Notes: generated by a model not told the origin, from the letters alone. A stretch of 64,000 nucleotides of DNA from Algivirga pacifica (GCF_039543525.1 NZ_BAABJX010000016.1:51386-115385); one strand, 5' to 3'. Counted from the stretch's first letter, positions 42,999 through 52,380 are shown. Numbers and translations: made by a program.

Positions 42999-43003
42999 TA
43001 GGA

Positions 43004-44104
43004 CTATCGACATTGATAGATGATAAACTTATCATTTTCTTGAACCACCTCTACTTTTTCAAATATTTTTTCCAGATGGGTTTTGTAGTTCAGGTGCTTG
43101 TTGGCTACTAACTGGAAATTACCGGTAGGAGATAATGCTTTTTTTACCTGTTGGAATAACCCTATGGATACCTCTATATTGTTTTCATGCTCAAAATGAA
43201 AAGGAGGGTTGCTGACAATCAAATCAAATTGCTTCACAGGTAAGTCTTCTATATGGTCCTCAAAGTGAAAGGAGGTCTTTTCAGAACTTAAATTTCTTTG
43301 GGAAGAGGCTACTGCCAAATGAGCATCATCCATCAAATGTATATCTGCATTTGGAAGAACTTGTCTAGCGGCCCAAGCCAATACGCCATTGCCAGAAGCC
43401 AGGTCCAATACGGTGTTTTCATTTCCTTCGATCAGCATATTTTCCATAAAGAACTGGGTCGCATAGTCAATATTCTTGGCTGAGAATACCCCATAATATT
43501 GCTCAAATACTTTTTGATCCTGATAAGGAAGCTGGTGCACCAAAGAAGTGATGGAAGTATCTATCTTTTTTGGTTTTTTCAAGATCAGTAGACGGGCTTT
43601 CTTCCATGCTTTACTTTGCTCCACCTCTTCAAAGTACTTCTCTGCAACTTTCAATAATTGAGGATTGAAGTACTTCGTCATAAAACTACATATCACTTCT
43701 CCTTTATCGTCAATTTGTGTGTGTACTTGATGAAGAAACCACTCGAAGAGATCGGTAGATTTAGGGATGCGTATCAGCGCAATAGTAGTATCCTGAAGCG
43801 TATCCAAAGGCGTATAGAAGGATAGCTTCTCAGGAGCAATGCCATTCTTTTCCAGATTGAGGCGAATAGCCTTTTCCTGTGATTTATAGTTGATTACGAC
43901 TTGAGGACTGAAAGGGGAGAGGTGACAGCCCAAATACCCAAATCGGTCATTGCAGATAATCGCATGGGAAGGGGTGCTTTCCAAGTCCGAAAGGTATTGT
44001 AGCATATACTCGTCTGCCGCACTCCAGCTTTTAAGGGAATGGTTGGAAGTACTTGGGTAACGTTTAATCTTATAGTTCGCTGGCTGAAAAGAAAAGGTTG
44101 ACAT
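43004..44104 (-). CDS. rlmG: rRNA (guanine-N2) methyltransferase RlmG/RsmC-like
   Basis: A 366-residue protein in two halves. The N-terminal 180 residues are a degenerate methyltransferase-like fold (HAIICNDRFGYLG, KLSFYTPLDTL). The C-terminal half carries the SAM site VLDLASGNGVLAWAARQVLPNA and the catalytic DLIVSNPPFHFEHE, the NPPFH motif of RlmG/RsmC-type enzymes that methylate guanine N2 in 23S G1835 or 16S G1207. The length fits RlmG best. Cytoplasmic, acts on naked or assembled rRNA. It follows the array from the caspase group and is itself followed upstream by a CGTTGAAT repeat and menB. Confidence 0.82.
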   Translation of the reverse strand: MSTFSFQPANYKIKRYPSTSNHSLKSWSAADEYMLQYLSDLESTPSHAIICNDRFGYLGCHLSPFSPQVVINYKSQEKAIRLNLEKNGIAPEKLSFYTPLDTLQDTTIALIRIPKSTDLFEWFLHQVHTQIDDKGEVICSFMTKYFNPQLLKVAEKYFEEVEQSKAWKKARLLILKKPKKIDTSITSLVHQLPYQDQKVFEQYYGVFSAKNIDYATQFFMENMLIEGNENTVLDLASGNGVLAWAARQVLPNADIHLMDDAHLAVASSQRNLSSEKTSFHFEDHIEDLPVKQFDLIVSNPPFHFEHENNIEVSIGLFQQVKKALSPTGNFQLVANKHLNYKTHLEKIFEKVEVVQENDKFIIYQCR

Positions 44105-44195
44105 GTTGGTAGGTGATTAGTGATGGATGAATACTAATAAAAAATCTGTATACTGAGCAATGACTCCGTATACAGATCTTCGGTATGTGCATGAT

Positions 44196-44334
44196 GTTGA
44201 ATCGTTGAATCGTTGAATTTCACCTTCGGTGAGTTGATTCGAGTTGAATTGTTGACTGAAAGAGAATACGATTCAACCAACAATTAAACTCGATTCAACG
44301 AGCGAAGCTTAATTCAACGATTCAACGATTCAAC
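44196..44334. repeat. CGTTGAAT-family long inverted repeat, copy 3
   Basis: GTTGAATCGTTGAATCGTTG (44196-) faces CAACGATTCAACGATTCAAC (-44334), perfect over about 20 bases; the interior carries TTCACCTTCGGTGAGTTGATTC and TCGATTCAACGAGCGAAGC. It sits between two same-strand genes, ending four bases before the menB stop. Confidence 0.85.
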
Positions 44335-44338
44335 CCCA

Positions 44339-45181
44339 CTAAGGAATCCACTTGATATCTTTGAAGTTAGGCTTACGCTTCTCCAAAAAGGCATTTCTAC
44401 CTTCCTTAGCTTCTTCTGTCATATAAGCCAAACGAGTGGCTTCTCCAGCGAATACCTGCTGTCCTACCATGCCGTCATCGGTTAGGTTGAAGGCAAATTT
44501 AAGCATCTTGATAGAAGTAGGTGATTTTGCAAGGACTTCCTGAGCCCACTGATAAGCGGTGTCTTCTAGTTCGTCGTGAGGAATTACGGCGTTGACCATA
44601 CCCATTTCATAGGCATCTTGTGCGGAGTAGTTTCTTCCAAGGAAGAAGATCTCTCTTGCTTTTTTCTGTCCTACCATTTTAGCAAGGTAAGCAGAGCCAT
44701 AACCACCGTCAAAGCTGGTAACATCCGCATCCGTTTGCTTGAAGATCGCATGTTCCTTACTCGCTAGAGTCATGTCACATACAACGTGCAAACTGTGGCC
44801 ACCACCCACGCACCATCCTGGTACGACAGAGATGACTACCTTTGGCATAAAGCGGATCAAACGCTGTACCTCAAGGATATTCAGACGCGGCATACCGTCG
44901 TCGTCTACATATCCCTGGAATCCTCTGGCGTTTTGGTCACCGCCACTACAGAATGCATATTTCCCGTCCTTTGGAGATGGTCCTTCACCAGATAATAGTA
45001 CTACACCGATGCTTGTATCTTCTCTGGCATCCAGAAAAGCTTCGTATAGTTCAGCGACAGTTTTTGGACGAAAGGCATTACGTACCTCAGGTCTGTTAAA
45101 AGCAATACGGGCTACGCCATCACATTTTTTATAAGTGATATCCTCGTATTCTTTAACGGTTTTCCATTTAATTTCAGCCAT
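44339..45181 (-). CDS. menB: 1,4-dihydroxy-2-naphthoyl-CoA synthase
   Basis: From ATG 45181 the protein has 280 residues starting MAEIKWKTVKEYEDITY; the frame extends upstream into the neighbouring gene, but that has no coding sense. It shows the MenB/crotonase signatures: IAFNRPEVRNAFRPKTV, SGEGPSPKDGKYAFCSGGDQNARG, VVISVVPGWCVGGGHSLHVVCDMTLAS, TSFDGGYGSAYLA and the C-terminal ATRLAYMTEEAKEGRNAFLEKRKP. It closes the naphthoquinone ring from o-succinylbenzoyl-CoA in menaquinone synthesis, in the cytoplasm. A 32-base gap to the upstream 125-residue gene suggests co-transcription. Other men genes are not in the window. Confidence 0.95.
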   Translation of the reverse strand: MAEIKWKTVKEYEDITYKKCDGVARIAFNRPEVRNAFRPKTVAELYEAFLDAREDTSIGVVLLSGEGPSPKDGKYAFCSGGDQNARGFQGYVDDDGMPRLNILEVQRLIRFMPKVVISVVPGWCVGGGHSLHVVCDMTLASKEHAIFKQTDADVTSFDGGYGSAYLAKMVGQKKAREIFFLGRNYSAQDAYEMGMVNAVIPHDELEDTAYQWAQEVLAKSPTSIKMLKFAFNLTDDGMVGQQVFAGEATRLAYMTEEAKEGRNAFLEKRKPNFKDIKWIP

Positions 45182-45213
45182 TGTATAGTTTATTGTAAAT
45201 GTAATTGCTAGCT

Positions 45214-45591
45214 CTAGTCCTCTTCCAAAGGATAAGGGACGTATACAAAATTGACAAACCCTTCGTCCACTACAAAAAGACAACAGTATTCTTCGGGGTC
45301 TTTGTAGTTGGCGACAAATTCCTCCAGCTTGTCTTCCTCAATTAAGTTTCTTTGAACGAACTCTTCAGCAAAGGAAATATGATAGTTCCAGTTCAACTGA
45401 GGCTTGTCCTTGATGCCAATCAAAAGTTGTCCGACAAGCAACTCTTCTTTGGCTATGGGGAAAATGGGGAATTCAGAAATCTTTCGTGCCTTGATTTGGT
45501 AAGCACTTTCCTTTAAAGCGTTGGCTACTTTCAAGAAGTCTTGGGTAATGCTACCCAGGTATTTTCCGTTTAATGTTGGATCATTCTGCAT
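45214..45591 (-). CDS. Conserved hypothetical protein upstream of menB
   Basis: A 125-residue cytoplasmic protein (QDFLKVANALKESAYQIKARKISEFPIFPIAKEELLVGQLLIGIK, ending FVNFVYVPYPLEED). It has an alpha/beta look and is familiar as a small conserved protein of Bacteroidota, but I know no function. It lies 32 bases upstream of menB on the same strand, so a shared transcript is likely; whether it relates to quinone synthesis is unknown. Confidence 0.65.
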   Translation of the reverse strand: MQNDPTLNGKYLGSITQDFLKVANALKESAYQIKARKISEFPIFPIAKEELLVGQLLIGIKDKPQLNWNYHISFAEEFVQRNLIEEDKLEEFVANYKDPEEYCCLFVVDEGFVNFVYVPYPLEED

Positions 45592-46108
45592 GACGCTCTT
45601 AATTTCGATCTGTAATTGCTACCGTGTATTCAGCTACAAAAATGGATACCTCATTGCATTTATCCAAGAGATTAGGATAGAATCGCACCGTATTTCTGAA
45701 GAGAACAAAAAAAACTACTCCACCTTATCAAAGATGGAGCAGTAAGCACAATTTGTAAGCCTAAACTTACCTTAATTAATAGTTCAACGTTACCCTGATT
45801 GCATAGAAAGGTTTCGATATGCAATAATTTATATCTTCAATATAGGGTTGTAAGAATTGTGTTCAAAAAGTCATTTATACTTGTTTGGTAGAACTAAATA
45901 TTATGATATTTGCGCTTTAAAAAATTAAGAACTTAACTCATTTATTCAGTTTTATATAAGCTTTTGCTTCGCTTTGATCGATATACGGGAGGCTGGGAGT
46001 AGTTTTGAATAAAGAAAGCAGTTGAAAGGTATATGGGGATTTTAATCATAATTACCTATAAATCTGATGTGGTGAGTTAAAAAATTACATGTTCAAAGTA
46101 GATATCGT
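45592..46108. other. Gene-free region with minus-strand orphan terminator
   Basis: 517 AT-rich bases between a minus-strand and a plus-strand gene. The only clear element is the hairpin at 45706-45743. No coding frame was supported on either strand. Confidence 0.5.
45706..45743 (-). terminator. Orphan minus-strand terminator upstream of the menB operon
   Basis: A 13-base stem with two mismatches (ACTACTCCACCTT 45714-45726 with AAGATGGAGCAGT 45731-45743), followed on the minus strand by T8 (A run 45706-45713). There is no minus-strand gene upstream of it, so it is either an attenuator in the menB-operon leader or the end of a small RNA. Confidence 0.7.
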
Positions 46109-46657
46109 ATGATCAAATCGTTTTTGCTAGGTATAGTTTCTGTACTGGGGTTATTGATGCTAATTACTTTTATGTTGCCAAGTGATTATAAGGTAGAGGC
46201 AGAGGTAACTATTGAAGCGACCCCTAAAGAGGTTTTTCCTCATATCAATACCTTGCGCTTATGGGAATCTTGGGCCTTTGCGGAAATGGATAGCAGTCAA
46301 TTGGCTTCTATACAATACAAAGGGATAGAAGAAGGGGTAGGCAGCCTGTTGACCTGGGATCAGGGAGAACAAGGGAATGGCAGATTGGAAATTGTAACCT
46401 CTATTCCTTATGAGAAAGTAGAGGTGGTGATGAGTATTAATGATGGCAGTTTTGTGAATCAAGGTACTTTTATTCTAACTCCTTCTGAGGAGGGTACTAA
46501 ATTGTTATGGGAAGAAAAGGGAGATTTTGGGTTTAATCTATTAGCTAGAGGATATGCGTTGCTGTCAGACTTTGATGAGAATATGAAAGCACAATATACA
46601 GAAGCCTTGAAACTCCTGAAGAATGAAGTGGAACAAAAGAAGGAGAGTGAACAATAG
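46109..46657 (+). CDS. SRPBCC family (polyketide cyclase-like) membrane-anchored protein
   Basis: A 182-residue protein: an N-terminal helix (IKSFLLGIVSVLGLLMLITFML) followed by a START/SRPBCC-type fold: DYKVEAEVTIEATPKEVFPHINTLRLWESW, GRLEIVTSIPYEKVEVVMSI, GTFILTPSEEGTKLLWEEKGDFGFNLLARGYALL. These proteins bind small hydrophobic ligands in a cavity. With the anchor, it probably faces the periplasm. It ends 48 bases before greB and may share its promoter. Confidence 0.8.
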   Translation: MIKSFLLGIVSVLGLLMLITFMLPSDYKVEAEVTIEATPKEVFPHINTLRLWESWAFAEMDSSQLASIQYKGIEEGVGSLLTWDQGEQGNGRLEIVTSIPYEKVEVVMSINDGSFVNQGTFILTPSEEGTKLLWEEKGDFGFNLLARGYALLSDFDENMKAQYTEALKLLKNEVEQKKESEQ

Positions 46658-46705
46658 GGGAACACAGCATATAAAACATACAAGAACTATAATAATATCA
46701 AACAG

Positions 46706-47167
46706 ATGGATACGTCAATATTAATCACAAAAGAGGGGTTCGATCAGTTGAACCAAGAGATGAAGGCGTTGTGGGACGAGCGAAAGATTGTAACCGAAGC
46801 AGTATCAGAAGCCGCAGCCATGGGAGACCGCTCTGAAAATGCAGAATATATTTATGGTAAGAAGAAGCTAAGAGAGCTGGATCGCCGTATTGGTTACCTG
46901 CATAAGCGTACACAGATTCTTAAAATATTTACTCCTGCCGGAAAAGAAGGACAAGCATGTTTCGGACGTTTTGTAAAGTTCAAGGATGAAACAGGACGTT
47001 CCATGGAGTTTCGTTTGGTAGGAAAGGACGAGGCTGATACCCGTAAGAAGACATTGAGTATTATGTCACCTATCGGAAAAGCTCTTTGGGATAAGTTTGT
47101 AGGGGATAGTGTTCAGGTACAGACGCCAGCCGGGAGAAAGACATTTACGATTGAGGCTGTTCGATAA
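46706..47167 (+). CDS. greB: Transcription elongation factor GreB
   Basis: A 153-residue GreA/GreB family protein. The N-terminal coiled coil carries the acidic tip AAAMGDRSENAEY (D41, E44), which enters the RNA polymerase channel and makes stalled polymerase cleave its transcript. LWDERKIVTEAVSEAA and YIYGKKKLRELDRRIGYLHKRTQ match the GreB branch better than GreA. The C-terminal FKBP-like domain follows (KKTLSIMSPIGKALWDKFVGDSV). Start at 46706 gives the expected length. It is likely followed by a bidirectional hairpin at 47223. Confidence 0.9.
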   Translation: MDTSILITKEGFDQLNQEMKALWDERKIVTEAVSEAAAMGDRSENAEYIYGKKKLRELDRRIGYLHKRTQILKIFTPAGKEGQACFGRFVKFKDETGRSMEFRLVGKDEADTRKKTLSIMSPIGKALWDKFVGDSVQVQTPAGRKTFTIEAVR

Positions 47168-47222
47168 ATGTGATATAAAAGCAAGATCATTGCTTTAAAT
47201 AAGTCGGCCACCCCTTAAATAA

Positions 47223-47252
47223 GTACGGCCGCGCCAATGGCGCAGCCGTACG
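47223..47252. terminator. GC-rich hairpin between greB and pntB
   Basis: GTACGGC-C-GCGCC (47223-47235) pairs with GGCGC-A-GCCGTAC (47239-47251) over an AAT loop; one internal mismatch. It lacks a long T run but lies between convergent genes and probably serves both. Confidence 0.6.
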
Positions 47253-47293
47253 TGATTTGGTTCAATTGTTATAGATGCTTTATCTTTAATATT

Positions 47294-48679
47294 TTATGCG
47301 TGATGGATCTCATCCTTCAGCTTATTCAATGAATCTTTAGCGTCTCCGAATAGCATTTTGGTACGATCTCCGAAGAATAGCGGGTTTTGCACCCCTGCGT
47401 ATCCAGTACTCATACCTCTTTTCAATACCACAACGTTTTTGGCTTGCTCTACATCCAGGATAGGCATACCGTAGATAGGAGAGGCGCTGTCCTCTTTAGC
47501 CGCTGGGTTAACCACGTCGTTGGCACCGATGACCAAGACCACGTCGGTTGTTGGGAAGTCAGCATTAGCCGGCTCTAGTTCCATTAGTTTTTCGTAAGGA
47601 ACGTCAGATTCAGCCAATAGTACGTTCATATGCCCTGGCATACGTCCGGCTACTGGGTGGATCGCATATTTTACTTCTACGCCTTCTTCTTCCAAGGCCT
47701 CTTCGATTTCGTGACAAATGTGCTGTGCTTGTGCTACCGCTAGACCATATCCCGGTACAATAGCCACTTTACTAGCGTATTTCAACTGTATAGCCAAGTC
47801 AGAAAGTCCTACCTCTTTGACCACTTGCTCACGATCAGAACCACTGCTGCTTCCTCCACTGCCAAGGCCACCGATAATCACATTGATCAGGGATCTGTTC
47901 ATGGCTTTACACATCATTACCGTAAGGATGATTCCGGAAGCTCCTACCAGAATACCACCAATGATCATGACATTATTGCCGTAGATCAGACCGGCACCTG
48001 TTGCGCCAATCCCTGTAAAAGAGTTTAGTAGGGAAATCACTACGGGCATATCGCCACCTCCAATTGGGCTAACGAAAGCAACACCATAAAACAGGGATAG
48101 TGCCAATAGGGCAAATACCAATGTCATGTCTAGTTCAGGCTGCATCATCGTCCAAGCAGAACCTCCAATGATCAGTAGCAGCGTAACCAGGTTAATGACC
48201 TGTGGTGCTGGTAATTTTAAAGTATCTCTTAATGATCCATTAAGTTTTCCCCAGGCGATAATAGAACCTGTAAAGGAAACAGAACCAATGAATAAGGCAA
48301 ATAAGTTGGCGAAAACTGCTCCGCTCATCATTGGCGTAATAGGGTCAAGGTTCTTGAACTCTACAATACCAATCAGCATGGCACAAGCACCACCCAGACC
48401 ATTGAATAGGGATACCATTTCTGGCATTTTGGTCATGGCTACTTTCTTGGCAGAGATCAAGCCGATCACACTACCTACGACCATACCTCCAAGAATCCAA
48501 AGGTAGTTATTGTCTCCGTTCTCCATAGGAGCGAAGATGGAAATCAGGATAGCAGCTCCCATAGCTCCAGCTGCGATAAGGTTCCCTCTACGGGCAGTTT
48601 CAGGGTGAGCCAGTCCTTTAAGACCAAAGACGAATACAATGATGCTGGCCAGGTACAAAAAATCTATAGTATTATTCAC
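47294..48679 (-). CDS. pntB: NAD(P) transhydrogenase beta subunit
   Basis: A 461-residue protein with eight or nine membrane helices in the first 260 residues, then the soluble NADP-binding domain: YASKVAIVPGYGLAVAQAQHICHEIEEAL, KYAIHPVAGRMPGHMNVLLAESDVPYEKLMELEPAN, DVVLVIGANDVVNPAAKEDSASPIYGMPILDVEQAKNVVVLKRGMSTGYAGVQNPLFF. This is the proton-translocating transhydrogenase, which uses the proton gradient to reduce NADP with NADH in the inner membrane. Last gene of the pntAA-pntAB-pntB operon; the order is standard for organisms with a split alpha chain. Confidence 0.95.
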   Translation of the reverse strand: MNNTIDFLYLASIIVFVFGLKGLAHPETARRGNLIAAGAMGAAILISIFAPMENGDNNYLWILGGMVVGSVIGLISAKKVAMTKMPEMVSLFNGLGGACAMLIGIVEFKNLDPITPMMSGAVFANLFALFIGSVSFTGSIIAWGKLNGSLRDTLKLPAPQVINLVTLLLIIGGSAWTMMQPELDMTLVFALLALSLFYGVAFVSPIGGGDMPVVISLLNSFTGIGATGAGLIYGNNVMIIGGILVGASGIILTVMMCKAMNRSLINVIIGGLGSGGSSSGSDREQVVKEVGLSDLAIQLKYASKVAIVPGYGLAVAQAQHICHEIEEALEEEGVEVKYAIHPVAGRMPGHMNVLLAESDVPYEKLMELEPANADFPTTDVVLVIGANDVVNPAAKEDSASPIYGMPILDVEQAKNVVVLKRGMSTGYAGVQNPLFFGDRTKMLFGDAKDSLNKLKDEIHHA

Positions 48680-48749
48680 TTCTTTCTTAAGTTAAATCTT
48701 TAAAATAATAAATAACGGATGCTATATACGTATAAGTGTCAAGCAAACA

Positions 48750-49073
48750 CTATTTATTCTTCTTCTTGAACATATCTAACATACGGTTGGTCACGGCAAA
48801 TCCTCCTACCACGTTGATCATGGCCAGGCAGATACCCAAAAAACCCATTCCTAGTGTCAGGTAGTCATCTGCTGCTGCATTGCGAATCAGGATAATCGCA
48901 CCAATTACTACGACTCCAGAAATAGCATTTGCACCAGACATAAGTGGGGTATGCAGTACGGTAGGGACTTTACCGATAATCTCCATTCCCAAAAAAGAAG
49001 CTAATACCAATATAGTGATGATTGGTAGGTATTGAGCCAAGAACAGCTCTATAAATAAGACATTCGTATCCAT
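48750..49073 (-). CDS. pntAB: NAD(P) transhydrogenase alpha 2 subunit (membrane part)
   Basis: A 107-residue protein with three membrane helices (FLAQYLPIITILVLASFLGMEII, GANAISGVVVIGAIILIRNAA, LTLGMGFLGICLAMINVVGGF). It matches the C-terminal membrane part of the E. coli PntA, here a separate gene as in several bacteria. Part of the operon with pntAA (101 bases upstream) and pntB (70 bases downstream). The conserved TPLMSGANAISG motif is present. Confidence 0.92.
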   Translation of the reverse strand: MDTNVLFIELFLAQYLPIITILVLASFLGMEIIGKVPTVLHTPLMSGANAISGVVVIGAIILIRNAAADDYLTLGMGFLGICLAMINVVGGFAVTNRMLDMFKKKNK

Positions 49074-49173
49074 AGGATTAAGATGATTTCGTTTTCAAAA
49101 ATGATGTAAGTGGCAGATTTTTAGTCGTTTGTTGCAACTAAATAAAAAACACTTCAAAAAAATTGCTTTTAGA

Positions 49174-50331
49174 TTAAGCCTCTATAGCTTCCTCTTTTTC
49201 AGCTTCAGTGTTCTTTTTAATCAAGCTATCGGTTTCACCATAAACGCTTTGCCCGTTATAGATGACACAGCTACTGCGAAGAATATCGTTGGAGAAGTCT
49301 AAGGTAAGTTGACCTTCTACCAGAAGAATCTTAAGGAAGTTCTCAATATTTCTGCTGAATAGTTGAGAAGCATGTTCTGGGACTTCAGCAGCTAGTTGTG
49401 AGCTACCCAGGATATTAACGCCATGCTTTACGACTGTTTTCTCATCTTCAGTTAGTGCGCAGTTTCCTCCTGTAGAGGAAGCCAGGTCAATAATGACAGA
49501 GCCTTCTTTCATGCTCTTTACCATTTCTTCTGTAATTAGGGTAGGAGCAGGTTTTCCTCTAAGCTGCGCCGTTGTGATGATAACGTCTGCTTTCTGTACT
49601 TTTTCCTCAATCAATGCTTTTTGCTTTTGCTTGTATTCTTCCGTTTGCTCTACGGCATACCCTCCGGCATTACTAGCATCAGCAGCACCTTCTACTTCTA
49701 CAAATTTAGCTCCCAGTGACTGCACCTCTTCTTTAGCAGCAGGACGTGTGTCAAAAGCTTCTACTTGTCCTCCCAATCTCTTGGCAGTGGCAATCGCTTG
49801 TAAACCAGCAACACCAGCACCCAGAATCAGTACTTTGGCAGGAGGTATTGTACCTGCTGCTGTAGATAGCATAGGGATATAACGAGGTAGTAAATCTGCT
49901 GCAGTCAGTACTGACTTATAGCCTGCAATAGAAGCCATAGAAGAAAGTACATCCATACTCTGTGCAATCGTACTTCTAGGGATCATGTCAAAAGAAAATG
50001 CAGTGATTTCTTTTACAGAAAGCCCCTTGTAGAATTCATCTGTTTGAAAAGGTTGCAATAGGGTCAGTAGGGTAGCGTTAGCCTTTAATTGAGTAGCTTC
50101 GTCTTTACTGATTGGGTGAATTGTAGGAATAAAGTCTGATTCCTCTAAAATACTATTACGTTCTTTGCTGATTGCACCAGCCTCTTCATAAGCTGTATCT
50201 GTTACGGAGGCAGTTAATCCAGCTCCTTTTTCAAAATACACGCTGTGTCCTTCCTTTACCAGTTTTTGCACCAGTGCAGGAACGACAGCTACACGCTTGT
50301 CGCTTGTTTCATTCAGAATGCCAATTACCAT
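49174..50331 (-). CDS. pntAA: NAD(P) transhydrogenase alpha 1 subunit
   Basis: A 385-residue soluble protein of the alanine dehydrogenase/PNT family: MVIGILNETSDKRVAVVPALVQKLVKEGH, YFEKGAGLTASVTD, and the NAD-binding fold AKVLILGAGVAGLQAIATAKRLGGQVEAFDTRPAAKEEVQSLGAKFVEVE. KMIITTAQLRGKPAPTLITEEM-like sequence and SVIIDLASSTGGNCALTE follow. The C-terminus is short, with the membrane part provided by pntAB. It binds NADH and forms the soluble head of the inner-membrane enzyme. First gene of the operon. Confidence 0.95.
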   Translation of the reverse strand: MVIGILNETSDKRVAVVPALVQKLVKEGHSVYFEKGAGLTASVTDTAYEEAGAISKERNSILEESDFIPTIHPISKDEATQLKANATLLTLLQPFQTDEFYKGLSVKEITAFSFDMIPRSTIAQSMDVLSSMASIAGYKSVLTAADLLPRYIPMLSTAAGTIPPAKVLILGAGVAGLQAIATAKRLGGQVEAFDTRPAAKEEVQSLGAKFVEVEGAADASNAGGYAVEQTEEYKQKQKALIEEKVQKADVIITTAQLRGKPAPTLITEEMVKSMKEGSVIIDLASSTGGNCALTEDEKTVVKHGVNILGSSQLAAEVPEHASQLFSRNIENFLKILLVEGQLTLDFSNDILRSSCVIYNGQSVYGETDSLIKKNTEAEKEEAIEA

Positions 50332-50851
50332 AGTTCTAATTTAATCTAAGTGTGTGATATGCCTTCCATTTCCTAACCCAAATTTAGAATGGAAGTCAAA
50401 AAATAATCCATGCCATATTGTTTTGCTGACTATTGTCAACAGAGAATATGGACTGTTGTAATATTTTTGTAAGGCTGTGTTTGTATACTGTTTAGTATGG
50501 CGTGACGCAATCAATAGTCTTTAGTTGAATGCTAATAAAACATAAAAAATATTAATAATGAAATAATGGATAGTATATTTTATTGAAATAATTGAAAAAT
50601 TAGAAGTGTACTACCCATAATCAAGGATAAGATCTACCCACTATTTGGTATGTGATACCGATCGAAATGAATACATTCCAAAAAGGACTATTCATCCTCT
50701 GACCCTATCAATACAATTTTATCAAAATGAAAAATTTTGACCTCTGAATACCTTTGTTTGTCTTTGTATTAAGAGCTTCTTTGAAATCCAGATGAAAAGG
50801 ATTTTTTTGCGGGAGGGTAAAAGATAAATTTTAACTAAAAACACATTTGCT
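50332..50851. promoter_or_regulatory. Divergent gene-free region, pnt operon / DUF6515 gene
   Basis: 520 AT-rich bases without a gene that I can support. Both neighbours start here in opposite directions, so promoters for both are expected; no box was assigned with confidence. No repeat of the families described elsewhere was seen. Confidence 0.4.
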
Positions 50852-52228
50852 ATGGTTTTCAGATACGTCATGCTGTTAGGGTGCCTAACGTTATTGTTAG
50901 GAAGTATAGATGGATATGCACAGAGAACAATTTCAAGAACAAAGTCCAATAAGTCAGCGGTGCCAATTAAAAAGTCAAGTACAAGCACCCGAAAAGAAAA
51001 AGCTTCTTCGAGTTCATCCTCGAGAACCAAGAAGACGACTTCTCGTCCTTCAGGTCCTACTCGAAAAAGTAGTCCGTCAACCAAAAGTAGAAGAAATACG
51101 TCAACGGTAAAGTCATCCTCTACTCCCTCAAGAACGAAGAAAGTAACCTCTCGTCCTTCAACACCTTCTCGTAAAAGTACGGTAAAGACTACACCGAAGA
51201 AACCTATTTCGACAAGATCAAAGGCGGTATATACTACTCCTAAAACTACCTCAAAGCCTTTTTATAAGACCACCAGAAGCAGTAGAGTGAGAGGAACGAC
51301 CACTACGACTTCAAATGAATCAAAAAGTTCTAGCAGAACGGCAAATGTACACGAACCTACCAAAGGAAGGGCAGTGTACAGACCTAATACTAAAATACAT
51401 CAAACCAATAGCCGAGAGAAAAACTTTACGCCAACTTCTCAAGGAGTAAACGGTAGACCTAAAGCACAAACAATCGTGACTACTCCTACACGTGGTCGAT
51501 CACATGCGAATAGAGACTATGCAAGTGTAACGAGCCGACCTCGCAGTAGACCTACAACGGTAGTGGTGAATGCTCCTAGAACAGTAGTGATCAAGGAATA
51601 TCATTATAGACCGTATCACCGAGTGCACCATTACGTACCAACTTATTACGCAGGTGCCGGATATTGGGGAACCTATTGGAGGCCCATAGGGCAAGTGTAT
51701 TATGATTACTCACCTACTTGGTCGTCTTTTTATTTAAACCGCAATCAATATTATTATAATCAAGGAGTTTATTATAGTGCTTATGATGGAGGATACAGAG
51801 TTATAGAGGCTCCTTTGGGGGCAATTGTTTCCGTGGTGCCTGATGGAGCACAGAAGATGGTGATTGACGGTGTGAAGTATTATTACTTTGCAGGGACAGT
51901 CTATAGAAGACTTGGTTGGGGTAGATACCAAGTAGTACGCCCATTAGTAGGGATGACAGTAAATATGTTGCCGGAGGGAGCAGTGATTGAGGAAGTATAT
52001 GGAGAAACTTACTATGTGTATCAAGGTGCCTATTATGAAGCAAGAGCGATGGGGGAGGATATCTTCTTTACTGTAGTACCTCCGCCAAATGAAATGTACC
52101 TGGAGCAATTACCGTCAGGATGTATGGTGGTAACAGAGGATGGACAGAATTACTTTAAGTTGGGAGAGGTATATTATGAAGCAGTATCTGCAGAGAGTGG
52201 GATCCTTTATAGAAGAGTAGTATTTTAG
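50852..52228 (+). CDS. DUF6515 family exported protein with Ser/Thr/Arg-rich linker
   Basis: A 458-residue protein with signal peptide (to about residue 24, GYAQ), a very basic low-complexity region of about 230 residues (SSSTPSRTKKVTSRPS and many TTT, SRPR words), then a Tyr/Val-rich part: VVVNAPRTVVIKEYHYRPYHRVHHYVPTYYAG and GYWGTYWRP, and three repeats of the kind VSVVPDGAQKMVIDGVKYYYFAGTVYR, NMLPEGAVIEEVYGETYYVYQGAYY, EQLPSGCMVVTEDGQNYFKLGEVYY. The DUF6515 repeat (P-G-x...GxxYY) is seen clearly. Function unknown; an envelope protein. Confidence 0.8.
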   Translation: MVFRYVMLLGCLTLLLGSIDGYAQRTISRTKSNKSAVPIKKSSTSTRKEKASSSSSSRTKKTTSRPSGPTRKSSPSTKSRRNTSTVKSSSTPSRTKKVTSRPSTPSRKSTVKTTPKKPISTRSKAVYTTPKTTSKPFYKTTRSSRVRGTTTTTSNESKSSSRTANVHEPTKGRAVYRPNTKIHQTNSREKNFTPTSQGVNGRPKAQTIVTTPTRGRSHANRDYASVTSRPRSRPTTVVVNAPRTVVIKEYHYRPYHRVHHYVPTYYAGAGYWGTYWRPIGQVYYDYSPTWSSFYLNRNQYYYNQGVYYSAYDGGYRVIEAPLGAIVSVVPDGAQKMVIDGVKYYYFAGTVYRRLGWGRYQVVRPLVGMTVNMLPEGAVIEEVYGETYYVYQGAYYEARAMGEDIFFTVVPPPNEMYLEQLPSGCMVVTEDGQNYFKLGEVYYEAVSAESGILYRRVVF

Positions 52229-52280
52229 TGAATTGATTGCTAAGTAAACTGATGGTTGAGTGCTACTTTTAAACGGTTTA

Positions 52281-52380
52281 AGGAAGAAGGAAGAAGGAAG
52301 AAGGAAGAAGGAAGAAGGAATAAGGAAGAAGGAAGAAGGAAGAAGGAATTATTAATCCTTTCTCCTTCTTCCTTTCTCCA
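52281..52380. repeat. (GGAAGAA)n / (TTCTTCC)n inverted array
   Basis: About nine GGAAGAA units (52281-52347) then CCTTCTTCC units (to 52378). It touches the stop of the rhodanese gene on the opposite strand and fills a convergent gap. Confidence 0.85.

Noticed and set aside
45182..45283. N-terminal extension of MenB
   Set aside because: It overlaps the end of the upstream gene and encodes a Cys/Arg-rich stretch absent from MenB; ATG 45181 gives the family's normal start.
45521..45745. 74-codon plus-strand open frame over the 45214 gene start
   Set aside because: It overlaps the real minus-strand gene and the terminator stem, and its product has no coherent fold.
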